64,000 nt of DNA. Origin: Streptomyces sp. SKN60 (lineage in GTDB: Bacteria; Actinomycetota; Actinomycetes; Streptomycetales; Streptomycetaceae). A program made the position numbers and the translations under genes. The stretch lies in contig NZ_JAHTMW010000011.1 in assembly GCF_026236535.1 (NCBI RefSeq), positions 243,240 to 307,239 of the forward strand, read 5' to 3'. This document shows, one piece after another, positions 17,873 through 26,882 of the stretch. Every line of letters starts with the position of its first letter. Within the stretch, counting starts at the first letter, position 1. The notes beneath the pieces are model-generated. The model made no database searches. It was not told where the DNA came from and saw only the letters and a program-made list of their open reading frames with translations.

Positions 17873-20737
17873 TCAGTCGGCTCCGCCAGGGCTGCCGAAG
17901 CGGAAGGCGGAGAGGCGGAAGTCGCCGTGCAGGGTCAGGCGCAGGTCGTGGACGCCCTCGGGCGGGGTGGCCAGTTCGCCCGTGACGGTCTGCCATGCGT
18001 AGCGGTCGCCGGTGAGGGGGACGTCGAGCTCGGCAAGGACCTGGTCGCCTGCCCGGACGACCAGCCGCGCCTCGCCGGGTCCGGCGTCCTCGCGGGCGGT
18101 CTCGGCCTCGATCCGGACGGCCCCGGAGAGGTCGACGCCGTGGAAGAGAAGCGTCCCGGGCCGAGCGGGGTCGGTGGGCGTGACCGCGTCACCGTCGGTC
18201 CGGGTGGTGTCGACGAGGGTGACGTCCGCGTAGTCGTCGAAGTCGACCGCCAGGGTGCGCCGTTCCAGGACGATCCGGGGCGCCGGGGCCGTCCCGGTCA
18301 CCGTCAGCGGTGCGGTGAGGACCGGGTGGTCGGCGGAGCGGGCGACGATGATCTCGTAACCGCCGGGATCGACGGTGAAGGCGGAGGTGGCGACATCCCA
18401 GTGGGCGAGCCGTTCGGCGGGCAGCCGGAACGTCACCTCGCGGCTCCCCCCTGGCTCCAGGCGCACCTTGCGGAAGTCGGCCAGGCGCAGTCCGGGCGCC
18501 TCGTGACGGGCGTCCAGCGCCCGGACGTAGAGCTGCACCACCTCGCTGCCGGCCCGGGCACCGCTGTTGGCCAGGGTCACCGTGATGTCGACCGCGCCGT
18601 CCTGGCCGGTCGACGACCGCGACAGCCGCAGGTCGCGGTAGGAGAAGTCGGTGTACGACAGGCCGTGGCCGAAGGGGTAGAGGGGCGCGGCCCGGTGGTA
18701 CTGGTAGGTCCAGCCCGCCTTGATGATGTCGTAGTCGAGCGGGGCGGGCAGCGGGTCGTCGCCCCGGTACCAGGTCTGCGGCAGTCGGCCGGCGGGCTCG
18801 GCGTCGCCGAGGAGCACGGCGGCCAGCGCGTGGCCCGTCTCCTGCCCGCCGTGGGAGGTCCACACCACGGCGGGCAGGTGCTCGTCGGCCCAGTCGACGG
18901 CGTACGGGTAGCTGCTCATCACCACGAGCGCCGTCTCCGGGCGCACGGCCGCGACCGTGCGGAGCAGCTCCTCCTGCGTCGCGGGCAGGGCGGTGTCCGC
19001 GCGGTCCTCGGTCTCACGGCCGTTGATCATGGGGTGGTTGCCGAGGACGACGACCGCCGCGTCGGCCGCCTCGGCGGCTGCCCGGGCCTCGGCCGCGCCG
19101 TCGCGCAGCAGCTCTCGTTCCCAGCGTTCGGCGGAGTCCGGGGCTCCGGCGGTCACGGTGACGCGGCCGTCGGCCGGATCCACGGCGGCGTAGCGGCCGG
19201 TGAGCACGGAGCGCAGCAGCACCGAGTCCTGCCCGGCCGGTTCGAGGAGGAAGGTCTCCTTGACGAACCAGTTCTTGAGCGTCTTCTGGTCGGCCGCCAC
19301 GGTGGCGTCGTCCTTGAGGCTCAGGTAGTGACCGGTGTCGGCGGCGCGGAGGGTCAGCATGCCGCGGCCCCAGCCGGTCACGTCGAAGGCGGTCCTGCCG
19401 AGGAGTTCACCGGTGGTGCGGGAGCGCAGCGCGATACGGTCGGCGCCCTCCACCCGGACCACCTCGCCGCCGTGGGCGCCGAGTGCGGTGTCGAATGCGG
19501 CGTCGAGGCCGTCGGCGACGGTCACCTGGTAGGGCATGGTGCCGCTGTACCAGTCCTCGCACAGCGTGTCGGCGAGTGGGCCGATGACGGCGATCCTGGG
19601 TGTCCGCGCCGGGTCCAACGGCAGCAGGCCGTCGTTCTTGAGCAGTACCACCGACTCGGTCGCCGCGTGCCGCGCCAGGGCGCGGTGCTCGGGGCAGTCG
19701 ATCGCCTCCGGTCCGATCCCGGCGTACGGGTCGAGGTCCGGGTCGAACTCGGCGAGACGGAAGCGGAGTTCGAGCTGGCGACGCACCGCGCGGTCCACGT
19801 CGGCCTGGTCCATCAGGCCGCGCTCCAGCGCCTCGCGCAGTCGGCCGACCGGCGTGGCGCTGTCCTCGTCGTGGTCGGTGAAGCTGTCGATGCCCGCCTT
19901 GAGGGCGGCGGCGTGGGACGCGGCGTGGTCGTCGAAGTAGTGCTCCGGGTCGACCAGGTTGGAGGGGGCCTCGGCGTCGCTGACCACGAACAGCTCGTGT
20001 CCGGTGGGCCGCGCCCAGCGGCGCAGCTCGGTCTCGATCAGCGGGCTGATGTGGCAGGGGCGGCCGTTGACCAGGTTGTACGCGGCCATGGCTCCGGTCG
20101 CGGCGCCGGAGGCGACGACGGGCCGGAAGGCGGCCAGGTCGTACTCGTGGAGGACGCGCGGGCGCAGCCCGGAGGAGGTGGTGCAGCGGTCGTCCTCGTT
20201 GTTGTAGGCGAGGAAGTGCTTGAGAACGGGAGCCGCCCGCAGGTAGGTCGGATGGTCGCCGGCCAGGCCCCGGCAGTACGCCTCGCCGAGCCGGGCGGTG
20301 TGCACCGGGTCCTCGGAGTAGCCCTCCTCGTTGCGTCCCCAGCGCGGGTCGCGCAGCAGGTTCAGGACGGGCGCCCAGGCCTGCAGGCTGTGAGAGCCGC
20401 CGGTGGCGGGCCGGCGGTGGTGGTGGAAGGCCCGAAGCTCGACCGAGACGGCCTCGGCGACCCGGCGCACCAGGTCCTCGTCCCAGGTGGCGCCGAGGCC
20501 GACGGCCTGCGGGAAGACCGTCGCCACCCCCAGCCAGGAGACCCCGTGCAGGGCCTCGCTGCCCGTACGGAAGGCAGCGAGGCCGAGCCGAGGGACGGCC
20601 GGCACGTACTGGTGCAGCATCGCGATCCGCTCTTCGGGCCTGAGCCGTGAGAGCAGGTCGTCGACGCGCTTCTGCAGTGGCAGGGCGGGATCACGGAAAT
20701 CGGGCGGCTCGGATGCGGACGCGGGCGCGGAACTCAC
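17873..20737 (-). CDS. GH3 beta-glycosidase with inserted beta-trefoil and C-terminal sandwich
   Basis: A 954-residue cytoplasmic enzyme (no signal peptide) that releases terminal sugars from imported oligosaccharides. The N-terminal barrel has KHFLAYNN and the nucleophile motif VVSDAEAPSN (Asp ~254); the second domain starts near VVLLKNDGLLPL. Residues ~430-545 form an insertion with GHYLSL and LTGRYAAV turns, like a fascin/ricin-type beta-trefoil. Then come PFGHGLSYTDF, an FnIII-like domain, and a ~140-residue C-terminal beta-sandwich. Start is GTG 20737 with GAGGGG ahead. A perfect GAAGCGCTTC operator lies 40 bp upstream. It is a same-length paralogue of the enzyme at 43370. Beta-glucosidase or beta-xylosidase activity is equally possible. 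Confidence 0.9.
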   Translation of the reverse strand: MSSAPASASEPPDFRDPALPLQKRVDDLLSRLRPEERIAMLHQYVPAVPRLGLAAFRTGSEALHGVSWLGVATVFPQAVGLGATWDEDLVRRVAEAVSVELRAFHHHRRPATGGSHSLQAWAPVLNLLRDPRWGRNEEGYSEDPVHTARLGEAYCRGLAGDHPTYLRAAPVLKHFLAYNNEDDRCTTSSGLRPRVLHEYDLAAFRPVVASGAATGAMAAYNLVNGRPCHISPLIETELRRWARPTGHELFVVSDAEAPSNLVDPEHYFDDHAASHAAALKAGIDSFTDHDEDSATPVGRLREALERGLMDQADVDRAVRRQLELRFRLAEFDPDLDPYAGIGPEAIDCPEHRALARHAATESVVLLKNDGLLPLDPARTPRIAVIGPLADTLCEDWYSGTMPYQVTVADGLDAAFDTALGAHGGEVVRVEGADRIALRSRTTGELLGRTAFDVTGWGRGMLTLRAADTGHYLSLKDDATVAADQKTLKNWFVKETFLLEPAGQDSVLLRSVLTGRYAAVDPADGRVTVTAGAPDSAERWERELLRDGAAEARAAAEAADAAVVVLGNHPMINGRETEDRADTALPATQEELLRTVAAVRPETALVVMSSYPYAVDWADEHLPAVVWTSHGGQETGHALAAVLLGDAEPAGRLPQTWYRGDDPLPAPLDYDIIKAGWTYQYHRAAPLYPFGHGLSYTDFSYRDLRLSRSSTGQDGAVDITVTLANSGARAGSEVVQLYVRALDARHEAPGLRLADFRKVRLEPGGSREVTFRLPAERLAHWDVATSAFTVDPGGYEIIVARSADHPVLTAPLTVTGTAPAPRIVLERRTLAVDFDDYADVTLVDTTRTDGDAVTPTDPARPGTLLFHGVDLSGAVRIEAETAREDAGPGEARLVVRAGDQVLAELDVPLTGDRYAWQTVTGELATPPEGVHDLRLTLHGDFRLSAFRFGSPGGAD

Positions 20738-20776
20738 GTGGAAACCCCTCAGGCGAGCTGGTTACGGTGGCGTTCA

Positions 20777-20790
20777 TCGAAGCGCTTCGA
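20777..20790. promoter_or_regulatory. LacI-type operator TCGAAGCGCTTCGA
   Basis: Perfect 14-bp palindrome between the GH3 start (20737) and a minus-strand -35 TTGACA (plus-strand TGTCAA at 20814-20819). It therefore lies about where transcription starts. A degenerate copy, TCAAGCGATTCGA, is at 20898-20910. It has the same core as six sites near the LacI gene at 33151. Confidence 0.85.
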
Positions 20791-20912
20791 CCGTCCCATT
20801 CACCTCCACGACCTGTCAATGAAAGCCGCAGAGAAAGTACTCCCCCGTCAACTCTCCCGACTCCCGCGAAACCACCCCGCCGCCCTCCCTTGCCGAGTCA
20901 AGCGATTCGACG

Positions 20913-21260
20913 TCAGGACCCGGTCTGCGCCCGCACGTCGACGACCCGTTCGAAGAAGAACTCGTGCTTGAGGAAGGAGACGTCGTACTCGTGACCCGGG
21001 TACGGCGGGATCAGCTGGGCGGCCTGGAACAGTCGCCATCCGTCCTGCAGCGCGGCCACCCCCGACTCGTACGGCGGCTCGTCGCTGTCACCCGTGGTGG
21101 GCGAGGTGCGGCCGGTGCCGTCGTAGCGCGACCAGCCGACGACATGGGAGTCCAGCGCCGAGCTCGCCAGGTACAGCACGAGCACCTGCTGCCGCAGCAT
21201 CGGGGCGGCGGTGGCGTCTTTGGTGTCCGCCGGCGCGGGCGGGATCGCTTCGGTCGTCAT
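20913..21260 (-). CDS. Small conserved-looking protein coupled to PhyH oxygenase
   Basis: A 115-residue protein I do not recognise. Residues ~20-45 hold a hydrophobic segment (MLRQQVLVLYLASSALDSHVVGW), and the C-terminal half is acidic and aromatic (PPYPGHEYDVSFLKHEFFFERV). It has no signal peptide and no cysteines. Its ATG overlaps the stop of the PhyH gene by 4 nt, so translation is coupled and a partner role with that oxygenase is likely. The third-position G/C pattern is that of a real gene. Confidence 0.7.
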   Translation of the reverse strand: MTTEAIPPAPADTKDATAAPMLRQQVLVLYLASSALDSHVVGWSRYDGTGRTSPTTGDSDEPPYESGVAALQDGWRLFQAAQLIPPYPGHEYDVSFLKHEFFFERVVDVRAQTGS

Positions 21261-22072
21261 GCCACGGTCCCCTTCGGACGGTTGGAGACCCTGGTCACCC
21301 AGTGGTCGAGGTCGAAGCCGTCGTCACCGGTCAGCTCCCGCCACAGCAGGATGCGGTTGTACCGCTCCAGCCGGCCGGTCGCTCCCTCGTACCACGGGAA
21401 CATCGCGTCCAGCTCCGCGGTCACCCGCGGGTCATGGAGATCCGAGGTGTCCCACAGACGGCGTTGACGCACCCGGGGATTGAAGCGGATCTTGAACATG
21501 TAGCGGAGGATGTCGCTGTCGTTGCGCCGGCCCCCGTGCCAGATGCCGTGGTGCAGAAGCACCACCGTGCCGGCCGGGCAGACCAACCGGTCCTGGCCGC
21601 GCAGGTTCTGGTAGCGGCCGGTGTCCGACTCGTTGATCCGCCGCAGATGGCTGCCCGGCACGCTGAGCGTTCCGCCCATCTCCAGCGTCACGGTCTGCGG
21701 GTAGTACATCAACTGGACGTCGAAGGCGTCCGGCCGGACGTCGATGATGGCGTCCCCGTGCAGCGGCTGCGCGGCGCCGCCGTGCGGCTCGCGGGTATGC
21801 ACGAAGTGGTGGTCCACCCACGGCTCCGGGCCGACCAGGCTGCGCAGGGCCCCTGCCACCTGGGGCAGTTCCAGCAGCCTGCGGACGAAGGAGCCCTCCG
21901 CGTACGCGTCGGACAGCGGCGTCCCGTACGGCACCGGCGGCACCCCGCCCGCCAGTACCGCCAGGCCCTCGGCGTTCATCTCCGCCGGCACCACCGCGTC
22001 AAGCCGCAGTGACCCGCGCGCCACGAAGCGCGCCATCTGAACCGAGTTCAGCAGTTCTTGGCTGTTCTCCAT
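21257..22072 (-). CDS. Phytanoyl-CoA dioxygenase family (PhyH) protein
   Basis: Fe(II)/2-oxoglutarate-dependent oxygenase of 271 residues. Metal ligands are visible as PLHGDAIIDV (His-x-Asp) and the distal His in LLHHGIWHGG; an Arg for 2-oxoglutarate follows in GGRRND. The substrate is unknown; the family hydroxylates diverse small molecules. I chose ATG 22072 (MENSQELLNSVQ); the open frame extends 19 codons further but without family-like sequence. It is divergent from an AraC regulator 146 bp away, which probably controls it, and is translationally coupled to the small protein downstream. Confidence 0.88.
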   Translation of the reverse strand: MENSQELLNSVQMARFVARGSLRLDAVVPAEMNAEGLAVLAGGVPPVPYGTPLSDAYAEGSFVRRLLELPQVAGALRSLVGPEPWVDHHFVHTREPHGGAAQPLHGDAIIDVRPDAFDVQLMYYPQTVTLEMGGTLSVPGSHLRRINESDTGRYQNLRGQDRLVCPAGTVVLLHHGIWHGGRRNDSDILRYMFKIRFNPRVRQRRLWDTSDLHDPRVTAELDAMFPWYEGATGRLERYNRILLWRELTGDDGFDLDHWVTRVSNRPKGTVA

Positions 22073-22218
22073 GACGGCCACGCTAGGTCCGGCCCGCCGC
22101 GCACCGCGTGGGCCGCGTTCACCCTCCACTGGTCGATTTTCACCGTGCCGTCCGCCACGTGCATCGACGACCGCGCCCCCAGGAGTGGCCGCGTCCGCCG
22201 TGGGTAGAACACGTGACC

Positions 22219-23019
22219 ATGCAGACGGTCCTCGCCCCTCTCGACGAGCCTCCCACTCTCGCCGCCCTCGGCATCGGCGTGCACGGTCCGGCCGGCCAGG
22301 TGGACGTGTTCTCGCTGCCGGACATGTGGCAGCTCCATCTGTACGGCTACGACGCCGACTTGACGGTCGACGGCACCGAGCACGCGATCCGCCCCGGGCG
22401 GGTCAGCCTCGTACCGCCCGGAACCGAGGTGCGTTACCGCTACCGGGGCCGCTCCGAGCACCTCTACGCCCACCTCCGGCTGGGTTCGGCGGGAACACCC
22501 CACAGCATTCCCGTGATCCAGCACACCGGACCCGAGCTCGACCTGCTCACCGCACAGTTGCGGCAGGCACTGGCCGCCTGGCCGAACACCCCGGCCCGGG
22601 CCACCGCCGAGGTGTGGGCCGCCCTGTGGCGGATCGCCCGGCTCACCCCGCCGCGGGAGCAGAGCGCCCGGGCCGTTCATCCTGCGGTGGCGGCCGCGAC
22701 GGCCCTGATCGAGACGCGGCTGACGGAGTCCCTGTCGGTGCCGGAGATCGCGAAGGCGGCCGGCGTTTCCCACAACCACCTGACCCGGCTCTTCCGCGCG
22801 GCCACCGGGGAAACCGTCGTCGGCTACATCCGGGCCCGCCGGATGGAACGCGCACGCCATTTCCTGCGGGCCACCACGCTCTCCATCCCCGCCGTCGCCG
22901 CCTCGGTCGGCATCCCCGACCTCCAGGCGTTCAACAAGGCCTGCCGCCGTGAACTCGGGGCGTCACCTCGCGGCATCCGTTCCGCCGGTCCCGCACCGCG
23001 CGACAGCGCGGCCCAGTAG
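22219..23019 (+). CDS. AraC-family transcriptional regulator
   Basis: Regulator of about 266 residues. The N-terminal cupin-like sensor includes QVDVFSLPDMWQLHLYGYDADLTV. The C-terminal ~100 residues carry the double helix-turn-helix: LSVPEIAKAAGVSHNHLTRLFRAATGET and LSIPAVAASVGIPDLQAFNKACRRELG. The second motif has Ile-Pro where Phe is usual. The start is uncertain: ATG 22219 or GTG 22213; neither has a strong ribosome site. Divergent from the PhyH gene, its likely target. Confidence 0.85.
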   Translation: MQTVLAPLDEPPTLAALGIGVHGPAGQVDVFSLPDMWQLHLYGYDADLTVDGTEHAIRPGRVSLVPPGTEVRYRYRGRSEHLYAHLRLGSAGTPHSIPVIQHTGPELDLLTAQLRQALAAWPNTPARATAEVWAALWRIARLTPPREQSARAVHPAVAAATALIETRLTESLSVPEIAKAAGVSHNHLTRLFRAATGETVVGYIRARRMERARHFLRATTLSIPAVAASVGIPDLQAFNKACRRELGASPRGIRSAGPAPRDSAAQ

Positions 23020-23173
23020 ATCGCCGAACGGCAAAGGACACCGGCCACGCGCTGTTGACCATGCGGTACCTACCGTGACCGAGTCGGCGCGCCAGACGGC
23101 GCGGACCTAGGCTGGAACCAGCCGCTGGAAACCGGTCCTGGCGAGCACCGCTGTCCGGACGGAGGCGTGGCGC

Positions 23174-25591
23174 GTGGAGATGGCTGCCAAGCGGGACGGC
23201 CCGACTGCCGCTGTCGTGGTCGACCCGGACGGCAAGGTGAGTGGTTGGAGCGAGGGCGGGCGGCTGCTGCTGGGCTGGACGGCGGAGGAGACCGTGGGGC
23301 GGCCCGTGACCGACCTGTGGGCCGATCGCCCATCCGGCCTTCCCGAAAATCTCGGCATCGGCTCCGACCCCACGGGAGTCGTCCCGCTGAGGCACCGGGA
23401 CGGTTCCACGGTGGACGCCGTGCTGACGACCCATCCGCTGCGCGGCGCGGACGGCCGCGTGCTGGGCCGCGTGGTGACCGTCCAGCCGTGGGGACGCCGC
23501 CCCGTGATCGCCGACCGGGCCTTCGAACAGTGCCCCTTCGCTCTGGGCGTCTACGACCCTGAGCTGCGGTTTCTGTGGGTCAATGCCTCCGCGTGCCGGG
23601 TGATGGCGCACTCCGAGGAGCAGGTGCTCGGCGAGAAGTACCGCGAGCTGTTCCCCGAACTGGACGACATGGCATACACCGACCGGCTCTCCGAGGTGGC
23701 GAGGACGGGCGAGCCCGCACGCCTCATCACCGTCTTCCGCCCGCTCGGCAGCAACTACGCCAACGCCTGGGCCACCAGCATGTGGCCCGTCCGAGACGCC
23801 GAGGGCAAGGTCCGCGCGGTCGCCAACTGGGGATTCGACATGAGCGCCGAGTACTGGGCTCGGCAACGCCTGCTCATCCTCAACAAGGCCAGCGGCGGCA
23901 TCGGCCTGACACTCGACGTGATCGGCACCGCCCAGGAACTGGCCACGACCCCGGTGCCGGGATTCGCCGACCTCGTCACCGTAGACCTCTTCGACGAGGT
24001 GCTGCGCGGGGAGGAACCGCCCTCCGCGTCCGCGTTCACCTCCGGCGACACGATCACGCTCAGCCGTGCCGCCCAGCACAGCGCGAAGGAGGACACCGAC
24101 CGGGCGCCCGGGCCCGCGACGCCGGTCAGCCACCCTCCCGGTTCCGTCGCCGCCCGCTGCATGGCCACCGGCAGGTCCACGGTCGAGCTCGCCGCTCAGC
24201 CCGGCGAGGGCGGCGAATGGGCCTTCGGGCCCGGGCTCGCCGCCGACCCGGCCCACTGGCCACCGGGCAACCCGTTGATCGAAGGGTCCATCGCCGCAGA
24301 CGGGCTGACCGGCCGGATCACCGTGCCGCTCCGGGCCCGCGGCGCGCTGCTCGGTGTCGTCGTCTTCTCCCGCCTCGACCGGCCCGAGGCCTTCACCGCC
24401 GACGACCTGATCCTCGCCGAGGAGATGACCGCCAAAGCCGCCGTCGCCATCGACAACGCCCGCCGGTACTCGCGCGAACGCACGACCGCGCTGACCCTGC
24501 AACGCAGCCTGCTGCCGCAGGGGCTACCGGACCAGAAGGCGGTCGAGGCGGCATCCCGCTACCTGCCCGCCGGGACCGGCGCGGAAGTGGGCGGTGACTG
24601 GTTCGACGTCGTTCCGCTGTCCGGCGCCCGGGTCGCCCTGGTCGTCGGCGACGTCGTCGGCCACGGCCTGCACGCCTCGGCCGGCATGGGCCGGCTGCGC
24701 ACCGCGGTCCGCACGCTCGCCGATGTCGACCTGCCGCCGGACGAGCTGCTGACCCACCTGGACGACCTGGTCCTCCACCTCGCCGGCGAACTCCAGCCCG
24801 CCGGCCGCTTCGAGCCGACCGGCGAGTCCGGCGCCACCTGCCTGTACACCGTTTACGACCCTGTCTCCCGGCGCTTCACGCTGGCGAGCGCCGGCCATCC
24901 GCTGCCGCTGATCATCTCCCCGGACGGCACCAGGACACCGGTACCCGCACACCCGGGTCCGCCGCTCGGCATCGGCGGGCTGCCTTTCGAGGCCACCGAG
25001 CTCGAGCTGCCCGAGGGCAGTCTGCTCGCCCTCTACACCGACGGACTGGTAGAAAGCCGCGAGCGCGACGTCGACCAGCGGATCGCCGAACTGCTGCGAG
25101 CCCTGAACCACTCGGCCACCTCCCTGGAGGCCCTGTGCGACACGGTGATGGACGCCATGCTCCCGGAACGCCGCACCGACGACGCGGCCCTGCTGCTCGC
25201 TCGTACGCACGCGCTGGATCCCCGCCACGTCGCCGACCTGGCCGTAGAGCCCGACCCCGCACAGGTGCCGCGCGCCAGGAAGTTCGCCGTCGACCAGGTG
25301 GACGCATGGGGTCTGGAGGAGGCGTCGTTCGTCACCGAACTGGTCGTCAGCGAGCTGGTCACCAACGCCATCAGATACGGCGCGCCGCCGATCAGGCTGC
25401 GGCTGATTCGCGATACCTCCCTGATCTGCGAGGTCTTCGACGGAAGCAACACCGCTCCGCACCTGCGCCGAGCCCGCGCCTTCGACGAGGGTGGCCGGGG
25501 CCTGCTGCTCGTCGCCCAGCTCACTCAGGGGTGGGGCACCCGGCACACCACCAACGGCAAGACGATCTGGTGCGCTCAGGCGCTCACGTGA
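23174..25591 (+). CDS. PAS-PAS-GAF-SpoIIE phosphatase with C-terminal anti-sigma-type ATPase
   Basis: An 805-residue cytoplasmic signalling protein. Order of parts: PAS (~5-105), second PAS (~115-230, ERAFEQCPFALGVYD-like start), GAF (~240-435, ending TAKAAVAIDNARRYSRE), PP2C/SpoIIE phosphatase (~450-665; GGDWFDVVPL and VVGDVVGHGLHAS hold the metal Asp residues), and an RsbW/SpoIIAB-like ATPase (~675-805; ELVVSELVTNAIRYG N-box, DEGGRGLLLV G-box). Such proteins control anti-anti-sigma factors: the phosphatase and kinase parts give opposite activities in one chain. GTG 23174 follows GGAGG by about 9 nt. No partner antagonist gene lies nearby. It overlaps the convergent oxidoreductase by 8 bp. 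Confidence 0.92.
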   Translation: MEMAAKRDGPTAAVVVDPDGKVSGWSEGGRLLLGWTAEETVGRPVTDLWADRPSGLPENLGIGSDPTGVVPLRHRDGSTVDAVLTTHPLRGADGRVLGRVVTVQPWGRRPVIADRAFEQCPFALGVYDPELRFLWVNASACRVMAHSEEQVLGEKYRELFPELDDMAYTDRLSEVARTGEPARLITVFRPLGSNYANAWATSMWPVRDAEGKVRAVANWGFDMSAEYWARQRLLILNKASGGIGLTLDVIGTAQELATTPVPGFADLVTVDLFDEVLRGEEPPSASAFTSGDTITLSRAAQHSAKEDTDRAPGPATPVSHPPGSVAARCMATGRSTVELAAQPGEGGEWAFGPGLAADPAHWPPGNPLIEGSIAADGLTGRITVPLRARGALLGVVVFSRLDRPEAFTADDLILAEEMTAKAAVAIDNARRYSRERTTALTLQRSLLPQGLPDQKAVEAASRYLPAGTGAEVGGDWFDVVPLSGARVALVVGDVVGHGLHASAGMGRLRTAVRTLADVDLPPDELLTHLDDLVLHLAGELQPAGRFEPTGESGATCLYTVYDPVSRRFTLASAGHPLPLIISPDGTRTPVPAHPGPPLGIGGLPFEATELELPEGSLLALYTDGLVESRERDVDQRIAELLRALNHSATSLEALCDTVMDAMLPERRTDDAALLLARTHALDPRHVADLAVEPDPAQVPRARKFAVDQVDAWGLEEASFVTELVVSELVTNAIRYGAPPIRLRLIRDTSLICEVFDGSNTAPHLRRARAFDEGGRGLLLVAQLTQGWGTRHTTNGKTIWCAQALT

Positions 25592-26777
25592 TGCGGGGTC
25601 CGTCTCCGTGGTCGGGGATGGGGAGGCGCACGCCGGCCTGAAGGGCGGACTGGTGGGCGATGATGCCGGGGAGGGTATAGCGGGCGGCGGTCCACGCGTG
25701 CAGCGGTGGAGGCGTTCGTGTCGTGACCGCGGTGGCGAAGTCGTCGGCGAGGAAGTGGTGGCTGCCCTCGTGGCCGTTGGGTGCGTGCGCGAACTCGCGC
25801 GGGAGTCGGGAGCGGTCGTGGACGGGTGCGGTACCGGAGGCGAAGGCGTCGCGCAGTTCCGGGGCGACGTGGGAGAGCGCCGGGTCGTCCGGTGCGAGGG
25901 TGGGTGCGGGCTGCAGGTGCGCGGTGACGTCGTGCTCGCCCTTCTTGTCCTGCCACAGGCTGACCGAACCGAGTTGTTCGAGGACGGCCTCCGTGCCGAA
26001 GTAGCGGAAGCGTGACTCCTTGCCGATGTATCCGACCCTGCGGAACTCGTTCGTGCGGAAGCTGCCGCCACCCGCGACTTCGAACAGCGCGGTCGCGTTG
26101 GAGAAGTCGTTGTCGAACTGGCTGATCTCGCGATCGAACACGCCGTCGCCGCGCTCGTCCCGAACGCCGATCGCCGAGACGCTCACGGCGTGGGTCTGCC
26201 AGGCGCCGAGGACTCCGCCGATCGAGTGCGTGGGGTAGAGCAGCGGCGGGTAGCTGGCGGTGGACTTCCAGTCCTCACCGCCGCTGTACTTGTACGCGTC
26301 GTAGAAACCCCAGTCCATGTCGTGGACGTAGTCGCCTTCCGCGTAGAAGATCCGGCCGAACGCTCCCGCGGCGATCTGGGCGCGCGCGTAGACGGTCGCC
26401 GGGTGGTAGTAGCTCGTCTCGCCCATCATGTAGATCCGGCCGGTCTCCTCGGCCGCTGCGATGATGTCCGCGATCTCGGCCTCGGTCACGCCCATGGGGA
26501 CCGCACTGTAGACGTCCTTGCCCGCACGCAGCGCCTGCACGGCGAGGGGGCCGTGGGTCCAGCGCTGGGTGAAGAGCGCGATGGCGTCGAGATCGGAGTC
26601 GAGCATGTCCTCGAACGAGGGGAACGTGCCGGCGAGGTCATGCTCGGTGACGAGTTGCTCGGCGCGCTCCGGGAGCAGGTCGGTGACCTTGATGTCACCG
26701 ACGTCCGGGTGCAGGCGCCAGAGTTTGGCGAACGAACCGGCGAACTGGCCGGCGCCGACGATGCCGAGTGAGAACAC
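25584..26777 (-). CDS. Gfo/Idh/MocA family oxidoreductase (variant active-site motif)
   Basis: NAD(P)-dependent sugar-type dehydrogenase of about 397 residues. The Rossmann start is FSLGIVGAGQFAGSF. The family's EKP motif is replaced by YSAVPMGV, a recognisable subgroup, so the usual catalytic Lys is absent or moved. YYHPATVYARAQIAAGAFGRI and the C-terminal sheet domain are normal. GTG 26777 follows TGGAGAT. It is divergent from an AraC regulator that probably controls it. Sugar oxidation or epimerisation is a reasonable guess; the substrate is unknown. Confidence 0.87.
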   Translation of the reverse strand: MFSLGIVGAGQFAGSFAKLWRLHPDVGDIKVTDLLPERAEQLVTEHDLAGTFPSFEDMLDSDLDAIALFTQRWTHGPLAVQALRAGKDVYSAVPMGVTEAEIADIIAAAEETGRIYMMGETSYYHPATVYARAQIAAGAFGRIFYAEGDYVHDMDWGFYDAYKYSGGEDWKSTASYPPLLYPTHSIGGVLGAWQTHAVSVSAIGVRDERGDGVFDREISQFDNDFSNATALFEVAGGGSFRTNEFRRVGYIGKESRFRYFGTEAVLEQLGSVSLWQDKKGEHDVTAHLQPAPTLAPDDPALSHVAPELRDAFASGTAPVHDRSRLPREFAHAPNGHEGSHHFLADDFATAVTTRTPPPLHAWTAARYTLPGIIAHQSALQAGVRLPIPDHGDGPRIT

Positions 26778-26863
26778 GCGAAATCTCCATCGGGAGCGGA
26801 GGAGTGGGTGCGAGCTGGTGCCGGTCGCATGACGGTGCGGGCTCCGGCACTGCTCCACGACGA

Positions 26864-26869
26864 TAGGAT
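26864..26869 (+). promoter_or_regulatory. -10 box TAGGAT of the AraC gene
   Basis: TAGGAT, a good Streptomyces -10, ends 13 nt before ATG 26883, giving a leader of only a few bases. No convincing -35 is seen and no Shine-Dalgarno precedes the ATG. Confidence 0.45.
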
Positions 26870-26882
26870 CCGAGTACCCGCG

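Noticed and set aside
21302..22012. A plus-strand protein antisense to the PhyH gene
   Set aside because: Valine/arginine-rich shadow typical of the opposite strand of a G/C-rich gene; no ribosome site or family match.
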